From Clitoria ternatea (Eukaryota; Streptophyta; Magnoliopsida; Fabales; Fabaceae), in assembly GCA_037962975.1 (NCBI GenBank), contig CM075672.1, positions 58,970,501 to 59,034,500 of the forward strand: a DNA stretch of 64,000 nt, in the 5' to 3' direction. The position numbers were made by a program, and so were the translations under genes. Below, in pieces: positions 22,639 through 33,355 of the stretch. Position 1 is the stretch's first letter. The number at the start of each line of letters is the position of its first letter. The notes under the pieces were generated by a model. The model did not search any database. It was not told where the DNA came from and saw nothing but the letters and a program-made list of their open reading frames with translations.

Positions 22639-24282
22639 AATAGGGAGTTGGTACCTAGTCCTCTAGGTGTTACATGATGGAGTTGTGGTCAGAAATGGGT
22701 GGCCGAAAAATTAAGTCGTTGCCCAAGAAATTAAGATGTTCAAGATTTTTAGGAACTGAAAATGAAGGAGGTTAAAAATAAATAGTGATTAATTTAGGCA
22801 GTAGGAATCTCAGAAAATGGTCAACATAAAGTTTGTAGTGCTTCTTTTTCTCTTCGATTTGATATATCATACATGAAAATCCAAGGTTGATAGCCCAAGA
22901 TATGCCCAAACCAAGGTAAAGTGCTCCCGGAACTCCAGAATCAGTTAGGGCTAAAGAAATAAATTCGTAAGTATTTTTCGTTTGTGAATTAGCTTTTGTA
23001 CCCTATATAAAACTTATAGTATTCTTTAATAAGATTCCATAGAAAAAAGAACGAAACAATTCCAATACCATATGAGAGAGATATGCAAATTTTTCTAAAA
23101 GGTGCCAGAGGTGTTACAAGAAATCAGAGGGTCAAGGAATATTTACAAAACTATATTGATCTAGAAAGATTCAGCCTTTGATGTTTGCACAGAAAATATA
23201 GATAATTTTGTTACGGAGATTTCTACATTAGGTTTACATGAATTAGAGGTCATATGAAAAAGTTATAAATTTTTGAGTGAACCTTGCGCAGAATAAAAAG
23301 CTCAAACGATGGAGTTTTGAGGTGAAATTACATAACTCTTGATTTAGGGGGTGACAGAGTGAGAATTAAGGTTTGGGACAAGAAATAGAAATTTGAGACC
23401 TCTTCAAAACAAAGAAACCAAGACTAGAATTTCTCGATTCCAATGTCATTTGAGAAAGTTAGGCTGAAAACATTAAAGGTGTTTAGGCCGGGTTCAGGAG
23501 TTAAATTTAAATTAATCGCTTCATTGAAAAATGAGGTTGATAGGGCCCGGATTAGGATTCTGTCCCTTCAGGAAAAGTTCCTAAAACATCGAAATGAGTT
23601 ACTAGAGACTGACCGCGCTACTATTGGATATCCCGAAGTATATACATAATCAAACGTAAGAGGCATCTGAGGTTCTAGGACTAGTTTCCCTATAGGATCA
23701 CTAGTCTCTAGCTGAATTATCGGAATTTAACCTCTGGCTAGGTCCCACAGTTCAAATATGAGGAACCTGATAATATTTTATTATTTAAATATAATTATTA
23801 ATAAATAATTAAATAAATGCTAATAAAATATTATTATAATTAATTTTATTTATTTATTTATTTTTGAAATAATTATTAATAATATTAATTTAATATTAAA
23901 ATATCTAAATAACTAATAATAATTAATTATTTTATATAAATTTATCCTAACATAGAAATATTATAAAGATCCTTAAATAATTAATATCAGATTAAAACAA
24001 TATAATCATCATTAATTATTTACTAATACTATTGCATTATTTTCTAATTTATCGGTATTATTAAACACTCATCTTATATTACTTTCTTATCTCAACTCCT
24101 CTCATTTATTGTTATACATACCAAACTCTTGTATCTCCTATTATAATGTCCTACTGACTTCTTTTCTTGCTATTTCCTCACTCTCAGGACAATTCAGGGA
24201 TCAGGCTGAAGCCTCAAACTCTCTTTAGAAGGCTTAACAAGGTGTTCTCAGGGTTCCTACCCTAAAACCCAGGGCTGTTACA
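22639..24282 (-). repeat. X left LTR, second part
   Basis: Continues from 12654 across the E2 insertion. It includes a very AT-rich tract (about 23770-24060) and ends GGGCTGTTACA at 24282, a Tekay-type LTR end. Open frames are short and unrecognised. Confidence 0.7.
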
Positions 24283-24507
24283 CTCTCCCCACCTTTTAGG
24301 AATTTTATCCCTGAAATATACTGCACTCACTACAAGTGTTAGGGTAACTTTAGTCATCAACTTCTGGTATCCCTGTCTGATGCTTTAACTAGTTGAGTTT
24401 AATCAAGTAGTTTCTACTACACAAGTCTTATGACTGTTAAGGGTACAGTTGGGTATAGTGGATGATACTCCAAGCCTGATGAATCGACCATGCTCCGATA
24501 CGACCAA
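24283..24507 (-). other. X interior, reduced to 225 bp
   Basis: Starts with a pyrimidine-rich stretch (CTCTCCCCACC, the polypurine tract on the minus strand) and a decayed copy of the terminal stem-loop near 24300-24318 that keeps the GGGA sense loop. It ends with a primer-site-like minus-strand sequence, TGGTCGTATCGGAGCATGG (24488-24506), next to the LTR start. All coding sequence is gone. Confidence 0.7.
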
Positions 24508-27500
24508 TGTAACACCTTCATTTAACTAGAACAATCTCTTCCACTAGATCATTCTACTTAACCGAGAGGTTACGAATTTTAGAAAAATATGGAATTTTTT
24601 TTGTACAAGAGAATTTGGTGGAACAGATACCCTATATACGGCTTAGTCATATACAATACATGGTCATATTCTATACACTGTACATATTGAAATTCAGGGG
24701 CACACAAGCTTCCATACAAATATAAAAAGAAAATCGTCTATCATAATCGTCCTCTGTCCAAGGAGCATCTAGCTGTTCCTCGATGCGAAGTCTGTGCTGA
24801 TCTTTATAGTGTCAGGTATGTGGTCCAATCAGAGGTCTATAAAGAAAACCAAAAGGGTGAGCCTTTCTTCCATACAATCAGAGGTTTGTCATTTCTGACA
24901 TTCTCCCACAACATCTCAAACAAGTGCTTATATCATCCTCTCTCATCTTGGGGTTCCTAGTTTCTCTAAGTTATCCATCCTCACTCATTCCGGCCTAGCA
25001 TTTCCTCTTTTCTCTTCTTTTCTTCTCTTTTAAGCTAATAATTACAGAATAATCCATATATTTAATATCAATCACAATCACATATAGTTTATCAATGCCA
25101 TGTAATGCAATACATGAGTTCCATTACTTTCAGTTAATCTTTTCCATTATTCGTCATGAATGAATATAGGCCTAATTCCATCTTATCAATCATCATACTC
25201 ATCATCATTAGAATCTGTCCTATTCAGGTTGCTCCTGAACACAACGTTTCTATAATAGAATGACCGAAGCTTACCAAGTCCCTCATATTATGTGGTACTA
25301 AGGACTCTCAGGTCCTGCTCATTATCGGGGATCCATCTCATATCAAAAGGGGACTTGGCTCACCATGATCATAAATACATCCCTTTATTTAGTCAAAGTA
25401 CACCAGCCTTGCATCATCTCACCTGACTCAAGCACGACTCTGATTCCATTAGGTTTCTATCTCGGTTGTTCTCCTAAGGTTCTCCTCGGAGACCGAACAT
25501 GAATGTCCTCAAGCGTACCCATGGTGTATGCTCTAGTTTCCACACGCCATATGCAAATGATGCGTGTCTTATACATATTCTTTCATTTTCCATCATGTTT
25601 GTCATCGGTAGGGTCCCCTTAACCGCCACTTTCATTCTTAACATCAGGTTCATTTTATATTGTCCCTTAAATCTTCTTCAATTATCTTTTAGAGAAAGAG
25701 AGCCTGGTCAGGGAATTATCTTAAGTCACTTGCGATGACAATACTTGGTAGGACCATTCTAAGGATATGGGTTGTACTGACGGTATAGGTGTATACTAAG
25801 TTCCCTAGTTATTGGCTAACAGTCTAATTTACCTACCAATATTATCTTCAGTTGTTATTATAATCATAATACATTCCTCCAACAATTAAATGAAAGCGGG
25901 GTTGAGTACACATGTTTATCATTTCTCGGGGTACAAACTTGCGTTTCAATGCATTACCATCTCTTCGAATTCATTCCATTACCATTCCATCGTCATATCA
26001 TATCAGGATCCCTACCGTGACATATTCTTTGCTTTTATTCTTCATATAAAATTTTATCGATGCATCATACAAGATTCATTCCTTTCATCATATGTTTCAC
26101 AAACTCGTATCACTTATCATGCCAACAAGAACATGTAATCCACATAATCATTCACATTAGTCGATTGATCAAGCACATATCACTCATTCAATAAGCATAT
26201 TCATCAATCATACATCTCATCATGCTTAGTTAATTCATTATATTTATAACTTCACACTGTCATGTATATCACAACCAACAGATAATTCATACAGTCAATC
26301 AAGCATACTTAGTTCAGACAAACAACTCACTCATCAAACCGATACAAATTAATTTATCTATTTGCTTCTATTATAATCGGATCATATTTATTTTAGTAAT
26401 ATTGATCATAAAGTACTATTGCTCACTATATATATATATATATATATCCCCTTCCTGTTTTACAATTACCAAACCTTAAATACGAAGTACTTTTATTACT
26501 TCTCCATAATTAACATATAATAACTGTGTGTGTTAGGCATAAAAGTATATTTATTTACCTAGCATATATATAAGTGTATATATGTATATCTATTAAATCC
26601 TTATTTAGTTATTATTACTTTTAATTAAATTATCATCTCTGTCAACTAGGTACTTATCCCTTTTTGTTTACTAACTATCTTTAGATTTTACTTAATGTAT
26701 CCATAAGATTTATTACTATTTTGAGTTATCAATTAATTATAATCTAGATCCAACTTCCTTTTCACTTGAATAATACCTAGTTATTAATAATCTATATCTT
26801 TAGCTATTACTTTTAAACTACTCTCTTCCTTCATTAATCAATTGTCTTAGTTACTTCTAATTTCCTTTTATAAACTTGTTTACTAATTCTTATTAGTTCC
26901 TTTTAGTCCTTTTATACTAAGTTTTACTCCTAGGGTCTACTTAGTAGTTAATCACTATGGTCATTTGTTGAAGTCTGCTAAACCCTTAAAATGTTTACTT
27001 AACTTCTTAGTGCTTAACTTAATATTGTCGTTATTACCCTTCGGACCCCTAGGTGTCTATTGTTCCCTTATCTCAAAATATTTATTCTTGAGTTCTTAGG
27101 TCCTACCTATTTTTTAGACATTATAGGTTATTTTTATATTTATTTAGAAAATGTATTGGCTATATTTTAGCTTAAGTGGCGTCTAGTTTTAAAAGTAGAT
27201 AATGTATTTAGATTTCATAATTAGTAACTGAAATAATAGTAATTTTGAATGGTGTTGTTTTAATTTAAAGAAAATACCTGACTATTACTTATAATAATAA
27301 TATTGATAATAATAGTAATAATAACGAGAACGATAGTATTAATAGTAACAATAATAATTATTATAATTCGGCAGAGCCGACCATTATATATGATGGTATA
27401 AATAAACAACATTTAAATAAAAGAATGAGTACTGAATAAGGCAGCTGAGCCGACCATTACATTCAACAAAATAAATGACAGAGATTAAATAAGGAAAATG

Positions 27501-28666
27501 CTAAGAGCAGCAGTAGAGCCGGCTATTACGCTCAATAATATAAATAATAGAAATTAATGAAGGCAAATATTAGGAGCGGCGGTAGAGCCGACCATTATGC
27601 TCAATACTACATAATAAATAATAATAGTAGTAATAATCATAATAATGACAACAATAAACTTAATGTTATTTTATTTACTTACTTACCATAAATTCCTTTT
27701 AAGTTCATAAACCTTATAATTGTATATAATCTTTTAAGAAACCAATGAAAGAAGAGTTGTGGTTAGTGCATATTAGCAAAAATAGTCCTCGAGGTGTGTG
27801 GTTTTTTTAAAGTCGCCCCTAAAACTCTTAGTGGTGAACCTAACTTAATTTAGCGAGGCTTACTGGAAAATTATAACAAATTACATAATATTGTTCAACT
27901 TTTATAAAATTACTTTACAACCCAATCGAATTAAAACTGAGCCTGTAGAAATTCTAAAATTCGTAATCTCTTCGTGACAACTCAGATTTTGATCAAATTC
28001 CTACAAAATGCACGAATATCAAGGTATACTTTACGAGATTTATAAAAACACATACTAACATAAAAATAAAATAAAAATTACTAACGTCCATAAAAAATGA
28101 CATAACTTAGGATCTAACCGTCAGATCGCAATAAAACTTGAAGAGGTTATTCCGGGTACTAGAGAAAGGAGGTGGGTTTGCCGAAATTCACCAAACGTCT
28201 AAAACCGCTCGACGATCATCGCCGATCGCTCCCGCACCTAGGAAAACACAACATGCAGCAACCATTAGAACAGAGGGGGTCACAGTTTTTGCCTCTAAAA
28301 ACAAAGAAAAATTGCCACAAAATTCAGGGGTACAAACTGATTTTAACAAAGAGAAAAGAATGAGCAAGATTCAAGGGTCAAAGTTTCAAAACCTTACCTT
28401 GTTCTCCTTAAGTGGTTCATGGTCAAGAATGGCCAAGGCAAGAGGGATTGGCTGCACAATTTGAAGATGATAGATGATGAGAAATGAAATATAAAAGGCT
28501 GTGTTAGTGAGGGCTATCACGATTGCAAGAGAAGGGGAAGAAGGAAATTTTTGAAGAATGATGTTTGGAGATGAAGGTACTGTGAGGAGAAGAAGAGTTA
28601 TGGCGGTTATTTGGGTGGTGAAGGGTAGTGAATGTTAAAAATTTTAAAATGGTATAAAATTTTTCG
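24508..28666 (-). repeat. X right LTR, interrupted by E3
   Basis: Starts TGTAACACCTT at 24508 and runs until E3 begins. The last 510 bp match the start of the X left LTR at 11990. Combining both copies suggests an original LTR near 5.8 kb. It contains a hairpin AGGAC-TCTCAG-GTCCT (25301-25316), an AT microsatellite (26426-26447) and a GAGCCGACCATTA repeat array (27369-27600). No protein-coding frame is recognised. Confidence 0.7.
27369..27600. repeat. Four-unit repeat around AGAGCCGACCATTA in X LTR
   Basis: Units centred near 27375, 27447, 27520 and 27590, about 70 bp apart. Each has GGCNG-like sequence, then GAGCCGACCATTA or a close variant, then an AT-rich spacer. Confidence 0.75.
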
Positions 28667-29455
28667 TGGCAAGTTCCACTGTCGAGTTGTAGTATATGTA
28701 AAAATAGAGTGTCATTCCATTGGGATACAGTATTTTAAGTAACGATTCATTGTTACCTCAGCCAAAATAAAGTGAGGTTTTCATAAACAAACATAAATTT
28801 AGAGGAACCGCACATAAACAAGCATAAGCTAAAGCAAACAGTAAGAAATACGAATTATCAGATGATAAAAGCTGGGATTGGATTTCATCAATCTCGCCCA
28901 TCAATACGTTGCATACATTTATATAAATGGTTTCTAAATTATCACTTTTTACGTCACAATCTTAAATCATTCGCATCAATTCCTCGATTACGAAATCCAT
29001 AAGAACATTCTTCAATATGTTGATTCCTCAATCACATTAAGAATATTCCAGCATTCTAAGTAATTTTTTTGACGTTCGTTACGTCAACTATTATTCCTAA
29101 TATCCATTATAACGAGCATTCCATTTAGATTCATTTTCACAAGCTATTTTCCAATAATCAAACGGAAATCATGATCAAGAAACTATTTCCCAATAGAATC
29201 AAGCATTAAGCATAAAATGAAAAGCCAAAAATGATAGAGCAAGAATACCGAATATATAGATATAGAACAAATGTGTGTTGGGTTTGATTCGACTACATCC
29301 AATCCCAATAAAAGATTTAGCTACACATCATAGCTATTACAATCAAAGATCAAAAAGAGAAAAACATGAAGAACAGGAAAAAGATGGTCTTCCGTGAGGG
29401 TTCCACATTCTAAGAAATGTAATTATCCAGGCTGCCTTTGATTTCTAAAGATTTT

Positions 29456-29466
29456 CCTTTTATATT
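29456..29466 (-). promoter_or_regulatory. E3 LTR TATA box
   Basis: Sense strand AATATAAAAGG, directly downstream of the palindrome array. Confidence 0.65.
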
Positions 29467-29470
29467 AGTT

Positions 29471-29970
29471 ATCTCGCTTAAGCTAGGGTTGTCTGGCTTA
29501 AGCGAGAGCGGTTTCTTCAGCTTGAATGAGTCTTTTTCTTCTTAGATTTTCCCTCGCAAACTCACTTGGGCGAATGAGTCGCTCAAACGAGTAAAATCCC
29601 ATGTTGCCTTTATTGTATTCGCTTAAGCTTAGCATAATTCGCTCAAGTGAACAAGCGTTGGATTTGTTTCTTGAAAATTGTCGCTTGAGCGGATTGACTC
29701 TCGCTCAAGCAAATTCTTCAACCTCTGTTTCTGGATCCTTTTTGCTCAGGCCATTTAACCTACACTTAAGCGAAGTCTTCTACTTTACTCTATGGATAAT
29801 TCTCGCTTAAGCGGTTTGAGACTCACTCAAGTGAGCTTCTAATTATGCTCTCTGTGTATTATTTGCTTAAGCGAATTGAGATTCGCTCAAGCGAATCTTG
29901 CCCTCGTTAGTTCCTTCCTAAAGGCTCGTAGCTTGCTCAAGCGAACCTGAGTCTCGCTTGAGCGAGTTAA
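29471..29970. repeat. CGCTTRAGCG palindrome array in E3 U3
   Basis: About seventeen copies of TCGCTTAAGCGA, TCGCTCAAGCGA and one- or two-base variants in 500 bp, often in facing pairs 6-12 bp apart. Spacers are not repeated. Confidence 0.85.
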
Positions 29971-30222
29971 CTAAAACTTTGTCTTTTTCATGTTTTGAGT
30001 TGGGGAATGGCTTTGAATTCCTTGCTTTTTCCTTTTTCATCATTTTCACCTAACATTTAAACAAAAAATAAGGATAAAAATGTATTTACATCAAACATAT
30101 AAAAAGATATCTAGCTTTCACTTTCTATCTATTACAATGCATGAATTAATCCTGATAATGTAACATCTGTCAAAATCATAATCAAATAACATCAAAATAT
30201 CTATACATTTGAGCATTTATCA

Positions 30223-30249
30223 ACTCTCCCCGACCTAGAACTTTGCTTG
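30223..30249 (-). promoter_or_regulatory. E3 polypurine tract and half of a stem-loop split by E4
   Basis: Minus strand reads GGTCGGGGAGAGT directly before the LTR, the polypurine tract. Upstream of it was the perfect 8-bp stem-loop TTTGCTTG-TCCT-CAAGCAAA. E4 inserted inside it: the left arm is at 30242-30249 and the loop and right arm are at 40006-40017. Confidence 0.8.
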
Positions 30250-33200
30250 TGTAACACCTTATTTACTTGCGACTAATAATTCCAAAAATATGAGAAAATT
30301 TTTCACAAAAGCAGGCACGTATTATTCGATATAGAAGGAGGCAGGCAAGGGAAGAATGAAGAGCATTCATACGCATATAGCAACCTACAGAGAAGCTAAG
30401 ACTGGGACCGGCTCATTGGGTTTATCGTAACACACCAACAATGGGCGGATTACACAACACCGTTTGCTCGCTCAGATGGGGTCTGACACCGTCCAGGCGG
30501 AGTATGGTAATGCAGCAGCGGATGGAGGGAATTCCACAAGGAAAGCTTTCCTTCGAGTAACACTGGTCACTCAATAGGAGGAAATAGATAAGGAGAAGAT
30601 GTTAATACATTCACACGCGTAGCACTCGGTAGAAGGGCGGAGTTCGAATCATCCTACCTGGTTAGGCGGGGTATGTTTGTCCTGGGCGGACTCCAGGGCG
30701 AAGGTGACCCGCTCAACCGTTGTCTCACACCGCCTAAACGATGTGTGACAATGCAACATCAGACGTGAAACTCTTCAAGTAAACCTTACATTAGCGTCTA
30801 TTCGTTCCTACGGGCTGATCCATTCTCAGAGAACGCTGGGCGTCCAGCTTCAGAGGACAGGTAAGGGAAGAAGAAGGGAGATATACATATGCAGGAGTAG
30901 TTTGTGAAGGAAAGAGGAAGTGATTACACCGCCGTCCAGTTCGGCAAGGCACAACAACGCCTGGACGGACTACATCACAACGTTCACTCACTCAGGCGAT
31001 GTCCAACACCGCCCAGCAAGACATAATAATGCGACAACGGAGGAGGGAGGTACAAGGCGGAGTCTCACGTTGATATCTGGTTGCTTCAGCATGGTTCCAC
31101 GTGCTTGGGCGAACCGTCCTAGTTACTTGGGCGAGATATGACACCGCCTAAGCGAGATCAGCACAACGCCCCTCCAACACAAACACAAGGTAATTTCTCA
31201 ATCAGATATGGACAAGGGTTCACTCGGTAAATCCTCACGCTCGCACTGCCCTTGGGAAAACGGGAAGTTACAGTGTACATATGCGGTAGTAGGTTGTGGA
31301 GGAAGGAGGAGCCTGAACCTATTCCGCCCAACTCAACTAATTATGACAACGCCTGGGCGGACTCAACCACAACGCCCAAATCAGGGGTCAACACTGGTGT
31401 CTGGATTGCATTGGCATCACGACGGAGAGGAGAGGTAATTGAATGGTGTCCCATTTTAACAACTACTCGCTCCAGCGCGAGTCCTCACGCTTGGGCGAAT
31501 TGCCCCCATACTTCGGGCGGGGTACGACTCCGCCCAAACGTATCCGACATAAGTCTTCCTAAAGACAATTCATAATTCACTCAGACTTGGCTATAGCCTG
31601 CTCAATCATGCTGTCCCTGTATATCCATTAAAGCACAATTATGAAACAAGGTAGCACATAGCATGTCACACACAAAACCATACATCCATATATATATATA
31701 AGAGCATATGTCAACATTTACAACACAAAATTGGATTTCTCCTTGTCCATAAGGTTCTATTTATCCTAAAACACTAACATCCGACATGAACCAGTCAGGG
31801 CTTAATCTAACATCGCCTTAATTAAGCCTTCCAGATGCATCAACACTTCGCTCAGCGTTCCAGCTCTGCTTCTGATCCTCATCACGAGAGACATTCATTG
31901 AAAAATAGCCACTGCAGGGGTGAGCTTTTACATGTAAAATGATACTCACAGACTCGGTATCAGCGTCAGTACACACTCCTGCCATCAATCAACCTTTCTC
32001 AAGTAACCAAGCTCATGCAGTCCAAACAACATTCATGCCACACATAATACACAGAGTTTATTTCCACATCCATACATATATTCATGCACTCGGAGTTCCT
32101 ACGCACATATACATTCATGCATTCAAAATCATACACATATACATACATAGATTTATACATCACCACAATCAGCCTTATATCTATATGCATGCCTGCGGAT
32201 CCGGCTCGGGTAAAGACTCTCAGTTACGGTCCCCTTTTCCTCTGGCCCCTCGTCCCTCAGCTCTTACCAGGTGGCACCGGCCTCCCACGGCGTCTCGAGA
32301 CTCTCTTCTCTAGCTCCTACGGCTACCACGAGCACTATCGGGATCTAGCCAGGGTTGGTAACTGGAAGTCGTTCCCTTGGGGTTCTTGACCTTCTATGGG
32401 TCGCCCCACTCTCACTCATGCAACTAACACATTTATTAACACACATTATCACGCCACGAACACCTTCTCCGTAGCCATTAAGCAAGAACAGATTTCCCCA
32501 CATTACTCGTATTCATTTAGTCAATCACACCAATGCATGTTACAATCGGTCATCAGACTAGCAACACTGAACAAACCATTTAAGAGCATGCACATACATA
32601 TTTTCCATAGTGACAAGAAAATAGATCCATGCATATCATTCATCATCATCATCCACTAACAGGCTACACCATCCCCATGAAATCACTATCAGAATCTTAA
32701 GTCATGCATCAGTTTTAATGATTATGAATACATGCACACACACACACCCACACTCAGCAGTACGTTCATCCGGTACCGTTCGTGGACCATGCATTCGACA
32801 TGCAAGCGCCCCCTACCTTTAGAAGAACCTCAGAAACCTTTCCGTTCTTGTCGTTGGGTCCGATGTCCTTCTCCTGGTTCGTTCGGTCTTCCTTGACTCC
32901 GTCGTATCCTGCGCCTGATTCTGGGATGGAGTGTAGTCCGTTCTCCAGTACTGAAATCAAGATCTCCAGGAGCGAAGAGTAAGATAGAGGAAGAAGGAGG
33001 ATGGAGACGAAGAGAGAAAAGTAGAGGATGAAGTGACGGAGGAAGGAGTCTGAAGGGATAGTGTGTGTGTCCTTAACCATAGGCTTACGTTTTTATATAT
33101 ATGTATATGCGCACGAGTAAGAGAAGAGTGGGATGGGAGAGTGTGAGCCCAGCAGCCATGCGCACTCCACCCCATCCCCTGACCACCACCATTTTTCATA

Positions 33201-33316
33201 TTTTAATGGCTTAAATCTACTTGGTTATATAAAATTAACAGTTATTTTCTATTTGAAATCAAGTCTTAATGGTTTATTCTTCATTCGGCATTTAGTTTCA
33301 AAACTGGGATGTTACA
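30250..33316 (-). repeat. E4 3' LTR
   Basis: The TATA box lies at 33091-33102, so U3 is only about 220 bp and R-U5 is about 2.8 kb. The left third (about 30335-31560) consists of diverged units that repeat a GGTAAGGGAAGA-like start, a CATATGC-like core and CGCCTGGGCGG-like palindromes. A degenerate hairpin-rich patch lies near 32195-32350. Open frames here are shared by both LTRs but resemble no protein. Confidence 0.93.
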
Positions 33317-33355
33317 GTTCTCCCCCACTGAAAAAGAATTTCGTCCCCGAAATTC
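33317..33355 (-). promoter_or_regulatory. E4 polypurine tract and stem-loop
   Basis: Sense AGTGGGGGAGAAC abuts the LTR. Upstream, GAATTTCG-TCCC-CGAAATTC (33336-33355) is a perfect 8-bp stem with sense loop GGGA. This matches the E1 and E6 stem-loops although E4 has no gene there. Confidence 0.85.

Larger units (their letters stand above)
28667..30222 (-). repeat. E3 3' LTR
   Basis: Begins TGGCAAG (start uncertain by some 15 bp) and ends TTTATCA. U3 holds about seventeen CGCTTAAGCG/CGCTCAAGCG-like palindromes (29471-29970). The TATA box is on their immediate downstream side. Confidence 0.8.

Noticed and set aside
28138..28464. Open frame of 108 codons in the X right LTR
   Set aside because: The homologous stretch at 11990-12310 does not keep this frame, and the product resembles no protein.
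31939..32313. Open frame of 124 codons, repeated at 38623-38997
   Set aside because: His- and Tyr-rich translation of CATA/ATAC-repeat sequence on the antisense strand of the LTR; repeated only because the LTRs are duplicates.
32766..33080. Open frame of 104-114 codons conserved in all four E4/E5 LTRs
   Set aside because: Its ATG lies only about 15 bases after the TATA box, probably upstream of the transcription start, and no other early Met exists. Conservation is explained by recent insertion. The protein resembles nothing I know.
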